From SCUN01 sp964355365 (GTDB lineage: Bacteria; Acidobacteriota; Vicinamibacteria; Vicinamibacterales; SCN-69-37), in contig CAYHEX010000275.1 of NCBI GenBank assembly GCA_964355365.1, positions 1-5,943 of the forward strand: 5,943 bases of DNA. The letters run 5' to 3'. The notes beneath the pieces were generated by a model. The model was not told the DNA's origin. It did no database searches and worked only from the letters and a program-made list of their open reading frames with translations. Made by a program: the position numbers and the translations under genes. This document shows positions 1 to 5,943 of the stretch, piece after piece; position 1 is the stretch's first letter, and each line of letters begins with the position of its first letter.

Positions 1-1675
1 TGAGCATCTTGGCGCGCTTGTCGAACTCGGTGGCGTCGGCCTTGGTCCACCAGTCGCGCAGCTTGCCGTCGCCGTCGTACTGGCGCCCCTGATCGTCGAA
101 GCCGTGACCGATCTCGTGGCCGATGACCGCGCCAATCCCGCCATAATTCACGGCATCGTCGGCCTTGAAGTTGAAGAACGGCGCCTGCAGGATCGCGGCG
201 GGGAAGACGATCTCGTTCTGCACGGGGTTGTAGTACGCGTTCACGTCCTGCGGATTCATGAGCCACAGACCGCGATCGACCGGCTTGCCGAGCTTTGCGG
301 TCTGGAAATCTGCCTCGAACCGGTAGGCGCGTTCGGCGTTACCGACCAGATCGTTCGGCTTGAGATCGAGGCCCGCGTAGCTACGGAACTTGTCGGGATA
401 GCCGATCTTGGTGGTGAACTTTCCGAGCTTCACCAGCGCTTCCTTCTTCGTCTCCGGCGTCATCCAGTCGAGTGAGGTGATCGACTGCTTGTACGCCTCG
501 AGAAGGTTCGCGATCATCTTCTCCATCCGCACCTTGGCTTCTGGCGGGAAATGCTTGTCCACGTAGAGCTTGCCCACCGCTTCGCCGAGCGAGCCGTTGA
601 CGAGCGTCACGCCGCGCTTCCATCGCGGGCGCTGCGCTTGCTGGCCGTTCAGGGTCTTGGCGAAGAAATCAAAATTGGCGTCAACAAACGCCTTGCTGAG
701 CAACCGTCCCTCGCCAACGACCACTTGCGCGGTGAGCCAGGCCTTCCACGACTCGATCGGCGTCTTTGCTGCCAGAGCGCTCACGCCCTTGAAGAACGAC
801 GGCTGCGAGACGATGGCGTTGGGCGCCTTGTCGAGGCCTTGCACCTTCATCCACGTGGCCCAGTCGAAACCCGGGTACTCGCTGTTGAACTTGGCAACCG
901 CCACCTTGTTGTAGGTCTTGACCGCATCGCGACTTTCGGCGGGCGTCCACTGCACGCGCGCAATCTCGGTTTCGAGCGCGAGAACCGCCTTCGCATCGGC
1001 TGCGGCACTGGGCCGGCCCACCATGCCAAAGATCTTGGTGAGGAACTCGACGTACTTCGCGCGGACCTCCGCGTACTTCGCGTCCTTGCTGAGGTAGTAC
1101 TCGCGTTCCGGCAGCGACGTGCCCGCCTGCACGAACGTCACGATGTTCGAGGACGGATCCTTCGCATCGCCTTCGATGTACTCGTTCGCCGGACCGCCGA
1201 TGCCGATTGCGGCCAACTCGCCAGACACGCGCGCCATGTCGGCGGCGTTCTTGATCGCGGCAATCTGGTCCAGGTGGCCTTTGATCGGCGTCATGCCGAG
1301 CGATTCCGCTCGGGCCTCATCCATGAAGCTGGCAAAGAGGTCGCCGACTTGCTGCGACACCGACCCGGCCTGGAGGTTGGGTTCCTTGGCCGCCGTCTCG
1401 ATGAGGTCGCGCAGGTCCTGCTCCGCGCCGTCGAAGAGTTCGTCAAACGCACCGTAGGCCGGCTTCTCCGCGGGGATCTCGGTCTTTGTCAGCCAGCCGC
1501 CGTTTACGTGCTTGTAGAAGTCGTCCTGCGGCCGCACGGCCTTGTCGAGGCCGGCTGCGTCGATGCCGGAGGTCAACGGCGCGGGCGCGGGCGCCGGAGG
1601 CGCAGCGGGCTGGCCACACGCCGCGAATGTGGCGGCACACACAACAGCACTGGAAAGCAGCAGAACCTTCTTCAT
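1..1675 (-). CDS. M13 (neprilysin-type) zinc metallopeptidase, lipoprotein, C-terminus cut by window edge
   Basis: Predicted zinc-dependent oligoendopeptidase of family M13 (neprilysin/PepO), acting outside the cytoplasmic membrane. I translated 558 codons from ATG at 1675-1673; the frame stays open to base 1. Residues 1-20 form a lipoprotein signal peptide (Lys2-Lys3, hydrophobic core, FAAC with Cys20; Phe at the -3 position is slightly atypical), followed by a Pro/Ala-rich linker at about 22-34. The M13 N-terminal signature DDFYKHVNGGWL comes next. The substrate-binding motif NAYYNP starts at Asn479, and the zinc motif HEIGH is residues 520-524 (bases 118-104). The 41-residue spacing between them equals that of human neprilysin (N542 to H583). 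The third zinc ligand (Glu of an ENxxD motif, expected near residue 583) lies off the window. Family members are about 670-700 residues, so roughly 120 are missing. The gene begins 16 bases after the stop of the upstream CNNM gene and is probably cotranscribed. Family assignment is firm; the substrate is unknown. Confidence 0.96.
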   Translation of the reverse strand, partial: MKKVLLLSSAVVCAATFAACGQPAAPPAPAPAPLTSGIDAAGLDKAVRPQDDFYKHVNGGWLTKTEIPAEKPAYGAFDELFDGAEQDLRDLIETAAKEPNLQAGSVSQQVGDLFASFMDEARAESLGMTPIKGHLDQIAAIKNAADMARVSGELAAIGIGGPANEYIEGDAKDPSSNIVTFVQAGTSLPEREYYLSKDAKYAEVRAKYVEFLTKIFGMVGRPSAAADAKAVLALETEIARVQWTPAESRDAVKTYNKVAVAKFNSEYPGFDWATWMKVQGLDKAPNAIVSQPSFFKGVSALAAKTPIESWKAWLTAQVVVGEGRLLSKAFVDANFDFFAKTLNGQQAQRPRWKRGVTLVNGSLGEAVGKLYVDKHFPPEAKVRMEKMIANLLEAYKQSITSLDWMTPETKKEALVKLGKFTTKIGYPDKFRSYAGLDLKPNDLVGNAERAYRFEADFQTAKLGKPVDRGLWLMNPQDVNAYYNPVQNEIVFPAAILQAPFFNFKADDAVNYGGIGAVIGHEIGHGFDDQGRQYDGDGKLRDWWTKADATEFDKRAKML

Positions 1676-1687
1676 AGGAAAGGACCG

Positions 1688-1693
1688 TCCTCT
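1688..1693 (-). promoter_or_regulatory. Ribosome binding site of the M13 peptidase gene
   Basis: On the minus strand AGAGGA lies 12 bases before the ATG at 1675. It overlaps the TAG stop (1694-1692) of the upstream gene, so ribosomes ending there could re-initiate. The spacing is longer than ideal. No other Shine-Dalgarno-like sequence lies in the 16-base gap. Confidence 0.5.
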
Positions 1694-2999
1694 AGTCAGC
1701 ATGAGATATCACGGAAACCCGCGCTTCGCGCACGCCTCGTCCGGCCAGCGCGAGTACTTCAAACCTGATCTGTCCAAATTCGACCACATCACCGACAACC
1801 GGCGGCCGCCCGAGCCGTGCGAGCACTAATCCGCTCACGCTCTCCACGTCGTCGTGCTCGAGGTCGAGGTCGTAGCGCTGGCCGACTTCGTCGAGCCGCG
1901 CTGTGCCGGCCACGCGCCACACGTCCGGCGATTCCTCAACGAACGACGGAATGTCGCTCGCGTCCTCGCTGATCTCGCCGACTACTTCTTCCGACAGATC
2001 TTCGATGCTGATCGTGCCGGCCGTGCCGCCGTGCTCATCAATAACCACTGCCATGTGCGCATTGGCTCGTTGCATCACGGCAAGCACGTCATCGAGCGGC
2101 GCCGTCTCCGGCACCACCGGAATGGCGCGCACATCCCCGGTGCTGATTGCCTCGTTGGTGATGATGCGCCGCAGCAAGTCCTTCACGTGCAGCATGCCGA
2201 CGATGTGGTCGAGGTCGCCGGCGTACACGGGGTAGCGCGTGTGCATGCGCGAGAGCAGCAGCGCGCGGATGTCATCGGGCGTGGCGCCAACGGGCACGCC
2301 GACCACTCGCACGCGCGGCACCATGACCTGGCTTGCGGTCAGGTCGCCAAACTCGAACAGTTCCTGCAGCAACCGGCCCGACTCCTCACGGAGTGCGCCA
2401 CCTTCTTCGCTCTCTTCAACGATCAGGCGCAGTTCTTCCGGCGTGTGCAGCTGGTCCTCGGTGTGGGCGCTGCGGTGCACGCCGATCAGGCGCAGAAAGA
2501 CGTCGGCAATCGTGTTGAACGTCAGCACGAATGGGAACATGAGCATCCAGGACAGCCGCATGGGCCAGTACAGCCAGCGGGCCGCGCGCTCCGTGTGCTG
2601 CAGGGCCAGCGACTTCGGCAGCATCTCGCCAATCACGATGTGTCCGCACGTCAATCCGGCCACGGCGATGACGCTTGCCATCGAGTGCGCTGAGATGAAA
2701 CGGTACTCGCCCATCCACACGAGGTGCGGTGCGAACCAGTCGGCGAGTTCGTGTTCGCCGAACATGCCGAGGCCGAGGCTCGCGACCGTAATGCCGATCT
2801 GCGCCGTGGCGATGTAGCGGTCCTGTTCGCCCGACGAGCCCATCAGCCGCGTTAGGCGCTGCGACATGCGGTCGCCCTGGTCCGCGCGATGTTCGATCGC
2901 TTCTTTCGGCGCGCCCACGAGCGCGAACTCCGCGGCGACGTAGAACCCATTGATGAGCAGAAAGACCGCGACGACGAGGAGGATGGTGCCCAGTGTCAT
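1692..2999 (-). CDS. HlyC/CorC-family membrane protein: CNNM (DUF21) domain, two CBS domains, CorC_HlyC domain
   Basis: A 435-residue inner-membrane protein with the full domain set of the CNNM/CorC family. Members are linked to magnesium or other divalent-cation transport and to membrane integrity; the name 'hemolysin' is historical. TM1 is at about residues 3-25 and ends in the family signature FYVAAEFALV. QIGIT (67-71) and GEMLPK (124-129) are conserved CNNM motifs, with further membrane helices at about 105-123 and 140-170. The CBS pair starts at QVMVPR (224-229) and includes DEHGGTAG (321-328). The C-terminal CorC_HlyC domain spans about 350-432. Length and order are typical of the family. 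The ATG overlaps the stop of the preceding paralogue (ATGA, 2999-2996), which points to translational coupling; no strong ribosome binding site precedes it. The peptidase gene follows after 16 bases. The transported ion cannot be read from the sequence. Confidence 0.95.
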   Translation of the reverse strand: MTLGTILLVVAVFLLINGFYVAAEFALVGAPKEAIEHRADQGDRMSQRLTRLMGSSGEQDRYIATAQIGITVASLGLGMFGEHELADWFAPHLVWMGEYRFISAHSMASVIAVAGLTCGHIVIGEMLPKSLALQHTERAARWLYWPMRLSWMLMFPFVLTFNTIADVFLRLIGVHRSAHTEDQLHTPEELRLIVEESEEGGALREESGRLLQELFEFGDLTASQVMVPRVRVVGVPVGATPDDIRALLLSRMHTRYPVYAGDLDHIVGMLHVKDLLRRIITNEAISTGDVRAIPVVPETAPLDDVLAVMQRANAHMAVVIDEHGGTAGTISIEDLSEEVVGEISEDASDIPSFVEESPDVWRVAGTARLDEVGQRYDLDLEHDDVESVSGLVLARLGRPPVVGDVVEFGQIRFEVLALAGRGVREARVSVISHAD

Positions 3000-4045
3000 G
3001 GCGCCAACCTGGCTACGGGTGCGGTCTGGCCGAGCAGTTCGCCGAGCACGTCGTGGATCGTGACCAACCCAACGACCTGTTCGTTGGCATCGACGACGAG
3101 CGCGAGGTGCGCGCGCTTGGTGCGGAACACGCTGATGATGCGGTCGGCCGGCAGGTCAACACGGAGACGCGGGAGCGGACGCGCGAGCTTGTCGAGCGGG
3201 ATCGGGCCGGCGCTGACAAATCGCCGGACGAGATCTTTCACGCGCACGGCGCCGAGGATGTTGTCGGGCGAGCCGCGATAGACCGGCAACCGGCTGAACG
3301 GGCTCGCGGCCACCACGCGGACGACGTCGTCCCACGGCGTGTCGACGTTGAGCATGGAGAGGCGCGCGCGTGGCACCATCAGGTCGCCCGCGGTGCGGCG
3401 GCTGAGCTGGAGTGCCTTCTGCAGACGCTGCTGTTCGTCGGCTTCCAGGAGTCCGCCGTCGCGGCTTTCGGCGATCAGCAATGCGATTTCTTGCGGCGAA
3501 TGCAGGTGCCGGTGTGTGGTTGGGCCGCCGCCAAACATGCGGAGCAGCAGCGAGGCCGTGCCGTTGAGCATGGTGATGAACGGTCGGTACGCGCGCAGCG
3601 ACCATTGCATCGGCAGGACCGTGGCCAGGGCGACTTGCGTGGGGAACTGCAGCGCGAGGGACTTGGGGATCAGCTCGCCGAGCACGACCTGGACGGCGGT
3701 CAGACCCACGAGCACCGCGATGATGGCCGCGGAACCGGCGCGCTCGGGTGTCATGTGCAGCGCGCGTTCGGCCCAGGGCGCGATAGCGACGGCTACGGTG
3801 GCCTGGGCGTAGGCGCCGAGAATCAGGCTCGAGAGGGTGATGCCGATCTGGGAGGCGGCCACGTAGCGGTCGAGCTGGGTGGCGTCCTCAACGAATGGCA
3901 GCAGGCGGCTGGCGAGCGGGTGGCCGTCTTCGCTGAGGCGCCGCACGCGGCTGCGCCGGACGCCCACGGCGCCGAATTCTGCGGCCACGTAGAGCGCGTT
4001 GGCGAGGAGCAGGAAGCCGGAGACCAGCCAGACTGACAGGGACAC
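2996..4045 (-). CDS. CNNM/CBS membrane protein, short form lacking the CorC_HlyC domain
   Basis: A 349-residue paralogue of the next gene and first in the operon. TM1 is at about residues 4-24 and leads into LYVAAEFGAVGVRRSR. QIGIT (66-70) and GELIPK (123-128) mark the CNNM membrane domain, with further helices at about 103-122 and 136-172. The CBS pair starts at DLMVPR (221-226) and ends near residue 340 with VGLVTIHDVLGELLG. The protein then stops within ten residues, so the roughly 80-residue CorC_HlyC domain of its neighbour is absent. The ending is clean and coupled to the next start, so this looks like an authentic short form, not a broken gene. The start is GTG at 4045; an in-frame TAA at 4051-4049, two codons upstream, rules out a longer product. 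No Shine-Dalgarno sequence is visible. A long/short pair is also known in mycobacteria (Rv1842c/Rv1841c, from memory). Its likely role is as a partner of the longer protein. Confidence 0.93.
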   Translation of the reverse strand: MSLSVWLVSGFLLLANALYVAAEFGAVGVRRSRVRRLSEDGHPLASRLLPFVEDATQLDRYVAASQIGITLSSLILGAYAQATVAVAIAPWAERALHMTPERAGSAAIIAVLVGLTAVQVVLGELIPKSLALQFPTQVALATVLPMQWSLRAYRPFITMLNGTASLLLRMFGGGPTTHRHLHSPQEIALLIAESRDGGLLEADEQQRLQKALQLSRRTAGDLMVPRARLSMLNVDTPWDDVVRVVAASPFSRLPVYRGSPDNILGAVRVKDLVRRFVSAGPIPLDKLARPLPRLRVDLPADRIISVFRTKRAHLALVVDANEQVVGLVTIHDVLGELLGQTAPVARLAP

Positions 4046-4103
4046 CGGTTACAGCGTAAGGCAAAACACCCGAGTCGGCGTATTGTGTCGGCTGGAGGTT
4101 GTG
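4046..4103. promoter_or_regulatory. Divergent intergenic region between the CNNM operon and mscL
   Basis: Fifty-eight bases separate the GTG at 4045 (minus strand) from the mscL ATG at 4104 (plus strand), so promoters for both units should lie here or inside the opposing gene starts. For mscL, TATTGT at 4081-4086 is a possible -10, but the matching -35 position (AAGGCA) is weak. I see no convincing hexamer pair for the minus strand. The region is assigned by position, not by clear motifs. Confidence 0.45.
4094..4099 (+). promoter_or_regulatory. Ribosome binding site of mscL
   Basis: GGAGGT lies 4 bases before ATG at 4104. It selects this start over upstream in-frame codons, which would add 35 residues unlike any MscL. 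An in-frame GTG at 4101 sits too close to the site to be preferred. Confidence 0.8.
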
Positions 4104-4439
4104 ATGTTCAGTGAATTCAAGGCGTTTATTGACAAGGGCAATGCCATGGATCTGGCGGTCGGCGTGATCATCGGCGCCGCGTTCGGCAAGATCGTGGACT
4201 CGCTCGTGAACGACATCATCATGCCGGTGGTGGGGTTGCTCACCGGCGGGATCGATTTCGCGCAGCGGTTCATTCCGCTGAACGGCCAGACCGGGATGGC
4301 GCTTGAAGAGGCGCGCAAGCAGGGTGCGGTGCTCGCCTACGGGTCGTTCATCAACACGGTGCTGAACTTCGTGATCGTGGCGTTTGCGATTTTCTTGATG
4401 GTGAAGCAGATGAACCGGCTTCGGGGGACGAAGGCGTAG
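4104..4439 (+). CDS. mscL: Large-conductance mechanosensitive channel MscL, short form
   Basis: Homopentameric inner-membrane channel that opens under membrane tension to release solutes during osmotic downshock. The 111-residue product aligns closely with E. coli MscL. The N-terminal amphipathic helix (residues 1-11) is followed by GNAMDLAVGVIIGAAFGKIV (12-31), the start of TM1, in which Leu17 and Val21 match the E. coli gate residues L19 and V23. DIIMPVVGLLTGGIDF (37-52) continues into the periplasmic loop. TM2 is about 78-100 (YGSFINTVLNFVIVAFAIFLMVK). The protein ends at MNRLRGTKA. It therefore lacks the charged RKKEE-like cluster and the C-terminal helix that take the E. coli protein to 136 residues. 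The gating core is complete and the channel is probably functional. The stop is followed by a repeat-rich gap and an integrase gene, so the short tail may result from integration; see findings. Confidence 0.97.
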   Translation: MFSEFKAFIDKGNAMDLAVGVIIGAAFGKIVDSLVNDIIMPVVGLLTGGIDFAQRFIPLNGQTGMALEEARKQGAVLAYGSFINTVLNFVIVAFAIFLMVKQMNRLRGTKA

Positions 4440-4468
4440 ACAGGTGCGAACAGGTGCGGGCGGGTGCG
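4440..4468 (+). repeat. Direct repeat ACAGGTGCG x2 plus a degenerate third copy, 10-base period
   Basis: ACAGGTGCG occurs at 4440-4448 and 4450-4458, and GGGTGCG at 4462-4468 continues the series one period later. The copies are spaced exactly 10 bases apart, about one helical turn, and begin right after the mscL stop codon. Possible roles are integrase arm-binding sites, part of an attachment site, or a chance tandem duplication. The repeat is directly visible; its function is inferred. Confidence 0.75.
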
Positions 4469-4582
4469 GTGAAGTTGGCGGTGAGGCAGTCTGCCTAACT
4501 GACAATTCAGGACGCGCCGTAACACGTCGAGTCGACCTATTTACATAGAGAAGAAGCACCTATTGTCACGCCAGATCGCTTC

Positions 4583-4611
4583 TTGACGCGTCACAAGAGC
4601 GCAGATATATT
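4583..4611 (+). promoter_or_regulatory. Sigma-70-type promoter of the integrase gene with overlapping palindrome
   Basis: TTGACG (4583-4588), a 17-base spacer and TATATT (4606-4611) match the TTGACA/TATAAT consensus at 5 of 6 positions each with ideal spacing. Transcription would begin near 4618, four bases before the ATG at 4622. The perfect palindrome TGACGCGTCA (4584-4593) covers most of the -35 box and is well placed to act as an operator for a repressor or for the integrase itself. The operator role is inference. Confidence 0.62.
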
Positions 4612-4621
4612 GTGGGAGCAA

Positions 4622-5854
4622 ATGGCGAAGACATCAAAGCGCCACCCACAAAACGCCTTAACCGCTCGCAAGGTCGCCGCGACGTCTGTACCGGGTCGTT
4701 ACGCGGACGGGCACGGTCTGTATCTGCTCGTCGGCCCAACGGGCGCGAAGAGTTGGATGCTGCGCGTAAAGGTGAAGCACGGCAAGCGCGAGGACGTCGG
4801 CCTCGGTGGTGTCTTTGATGTGTCTCTTGAGCAAGCCCGCGAGGCCGCGCGCCGGTGGCGCAGCGAGGCGAAAGCGGGCCGCTCGCCCGTTGCGGTGAAG
4901 CGGGCCGAGAACGAACGCGAGAAGGCCCGCATTCTCGCGCCCACGTTCGAGAAGGCCGCGAGGGACTGTCACGCTCTCCAGTCGCACACCTTCCGCAACG
5001 ATAAGCACCGTAAGCAGTGGCTGTCCTCTCTGACGCCCATCTTCGCTGCGTTTGGCGCGAAGCCGATCGATGAGGTTCGCAGTAGCGATGTGGTCAACGC
5101 CTTGGAGTCGCGCTGGTTGAGTAAGCCAGAAACGGCGCGTCGAACGCTGCGGCGAGTTCGTGCGGTCTTTGAATGGGCGCGAGCGAAGCAGTTCTGCTCA
5201 GGTGAAAACCCGACGAAGGCGCTTGAGAAGATCTTCCCCAAACAGTCCAAGCACCTCAAGCACCATGCCGCGATGCCTTATACGCAACTGCCGGCGTTCA
5301 TCCAGGCGCTGCGGTCCTCTGATGCCGGCGTGGCTGTTCGGCTGGCCTTTGAGTTCCTCATCTTGACCGGGTGTCGGACCTCAGAAGTCCTGAATGCGCC
5401 GTGGTCGGAGTTCGATACTGACGAGAAGCGATGGACCATTCCCGGCGACCGCATGAAGTCCGGTGTTGAACATCGTGTGCCGCTATCCCCGCGATGTCTG
5501 GAAATCCTGGAAGAAGCCAAAGCGATCAACGGTAATAGCGCATATGTGTTTCCGGGCCATCGTCGTGGACGCCCACTCTCGAACATGGCGTTCTTGATGG
5601 CCCTGCGTAGAATGGAGCTCAAGAACATAACAGCCCACGGCTTCCGTTCGACGTTTCGTGATTGGGTGGAAGAGCGCACACACACACCGCGCGCCGTCGC
5701 GGAGGCGGCACTTGCACACTCGAACAAGGACAAGGTCGAGGCCGCATATCGGCGCTCGGACCTGTTCGAGAAACGGTGCGACCTCATGAACGCGTGGGCG
5801 AAGTTTGCAACGACAAAACCGGCCAAGGTGATCAATATCGGTTCGGTCCGATGA
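4622..5854 (+). CDS. Tyrosine recombinase, P4-type genomic island integrase
   Basis: Site-specific recombinase expected to insert and excise a mobile element; 410 residues, the usual length. An N-terminal arm-binding domain (DUF4102 type, about residues 10-95, with YADGHGLYLLVGPTGAKSW) is followed by a helical core-binding domain (about 107-192) and the catalytic domain (about 220-390). The catalytic set is complete: Arg252 in TGCRTSEV, Lys279 in RMKSGVEHRVPLS, His339 and Arg342 in HGFRSTFRDW, His366 in LAHSNKDK, and nucleophile Tyr376 in AAYRR. I chose ATG 4622 over an in-frame TTG at 4583 because the TTG lies inside the -35 box, GGGAG (4614-4618) precedes the ATG, and MAKTSKRHPQNALTARKV is a normal integrase N-terminus. 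G+C is lower than in the genes to the left, consistent with transfer. It reads away from mscL, and a further ORF overlaps its stop. Confidence 0.95.
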   Translation: MAKTSKRHPQNALTARKVAATSVPGRYADGHGLYLLVGPTGAKSWMLRVKVKHGKREDVGLGGVFDVSLEQAREAARRWRSEAKAGRSPVAVKRAENEREKARILAPTFEKAARDCHALQSHTFRNDKHRKQWLSSLTPIFAAFGAKPIDEVRSSDVVNALESRWLSKPETARRTLRRVRAVFEWARAKQFCSGENPTKALEKIFPKQSKHLKHHAAMPYTQLPAFIQALRSSDAGVAVRLAFEFLILTGCRTSEVLNAPWSEFDTDEKRWTIPGDRMKSGVEHRVPLSPRCLEILEEAKAINGNSAYVFPGHRRGRPLSNMAFLMALRRMELKNITAHGFRSTFRDWVEERTHTPRAVAEAALAHSNKDKVEAAYRRSDLFEKRCDLMNAWAKFATTKPAKVINIGSVR

Positions 5855-5943
5855 AGCGTCCAGAGGCAATTTTCGGCGTTCCAGAACGGCTGAGCCGGAC
5901 CCAGAAGGAAGAGATCAAAGCCGCTTTCCATCGGCAGTATCAG
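5851..5943 (+). CDS. Unidentified ORF coupled to the integrase, C-terminus cut by window edge
   Basis: ATG at 5851 overlaps the integrase TGA (ATGA, 5851-5854), and the frame stays open for 31 codons to the window end. The product begins MKRPEAIFGVPERLSRTQ and continues with a Lys/Glu-rich, probably helical stretch ending in RQYQ. I do not recognise a family. The four-base overlap with no separate ribosome binding site suggests translational coupling to the integrase, so the product might be an excisionase, a small regulator or another recombination accessory. That role is inferred from position only, and the short open length alone does not prove the gene. Confidence 0.5.
   Translation, partial: MKRPEAIFGVPERLSRTQKEEIKAAFHRQYQ

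Larger units (their letters stand above)
4440..4621. other. Repeat-rich gap between mscL and the integrase gene; candidate attachment-site region
   Basis: I see no convincing coding sequence, tRNA or T-rich terminator in these 182 bases. G+C drops to 50% over 4501-4620. Besides the phased direct repeat, there are perfect palindromes AGGCAG-T-CTGCCT (4484-4496), CTGA-CAAT-TCAG (4499-4510), GTCGA-G-TCGAC (4526-4536) and TGACGCGTCA (4584-4593). AAGAAGC at 4551-4557 is mirrored by GCTTCTT at 4578-4584. Such density is common where an integrase binds and recombines. The core site cannot be named without the other island end. Confidence 0.5.

Noticed and set aside
551..1768. A 405-codon open frame on the plus strand opposite the peptidase gene.
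   Set aside because: It lies antisense to a clearly recognisable M13 peptidase, is rich in Arg, His and Leu with no domain pattern, and is explained by high G+C third positions of the real gene.
1854..4036. Long plus-strand frames opposite the two CNNM genes (1854-2693 and 2993-4036).
   Set aside because: They are shadows of genes with strong family motifs on the minus strand; their products are low-complexity and unlike known proteins.
3999..4103. An N-terminal extension of mscL by 35 codons.
   Set aside because: The added residues do not resemble MscL, overlap the CNNM gene start, and are made unnecessary by GGAGGT just before ATG 4104.
4484..4510. A rho-independent terminator after mscL.
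   Set aside because: The inverted repeats are short, one has a single-base centre, and no run of T follows.
3888..4559. A 223-codon minus-strand frame across mscL.
   Set aside because: It is antisense to mscL and overlaps the start of the CNNM operon; the product is rich in Arg, Pro and His with no recognisable domain.
4583..4621. A TTG start giving the integrase 13 more residues.
   Set aside because: The TTG is part of a near-consensus -35 box, and the ATG at 4622 gives a typical integrase N-terminus.
4440..4621. A tRNA or tmRNA end as the integrase target.
   Set aside because: I found no T-arm consensus (GTTCGAATC-like), no CCA-type end and no cloverleaf pairing by eye; a short 3' fragment cannot be fully excluded without the other attachment site.

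Overview
The window is compact, GC-rich bacterial chromosome (one 60-base stretch near 3900 is 80% G+C by hand count) that runs into the start of an integrated element on the right. The lineage cannot be fixed from the sequence. A secreted M13 lipoprotein peptidase and tandem CNNM/CBS genes at high G+C would fit an Acidobacteriota-like or similar soil or sediment bacterium. That is inference.

Left part (1-4045, minus strand): three tightly packed genes read leftwards as one probable operon. The first is a short CNNM/CBS membrane protein (4045-2996, GTG start). Its stop overlaps the ATG of a full-length CNNM/CBS/CorC_HlyC membrane protein (2999-1692) in an ATGA junction. After a 16-base gap comes an M13 (neprilysin-type) zinc metallopeptidase with a lipoprotein signal peptide (1675 leftwards). 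The window edge cuts the peptidase off after its HEIGH motif. The two CNNM proteins are probably cation or membrane-homeostasis proteins acting as partners; the peptidase is predicted to work outside the cytoplasmic membrane.

Middle (4046-4439): a 58-base divergent region separates this operon from mscL on the plus strand. mscL encodes a large-conductance mechanosensitive channel of only 111 residues. The channel core is intact, but the usual cytoplasmic C-terminal helix is absent.

Right part (4440-5943): base composition falls to about 50% G+C (two 60-base stretches, 4501-4620, counted by hand). The 182-base gap after mscL holds a 10-base-phased direct repeat and several short perfect palindromes. 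A near-consensus promoter overlapped by a 10-base palindrome follows, then a tyrosine recombinase of the P4-type integrase family (4622-5854). A second ORF overlaps the integrase stop by ATGA and runs off the window. The layout (host gene end, repeat-rich gap, integrase reading away) suggests the left end of a genomic island at the 3' end of mscL. The far end and the cargo lie outside the window, so the island itself is an inference.

No rRNA, tRNA, CRISPR array or insertion sequence was seen, and no stretch longer than 300 bases lacks a gene.
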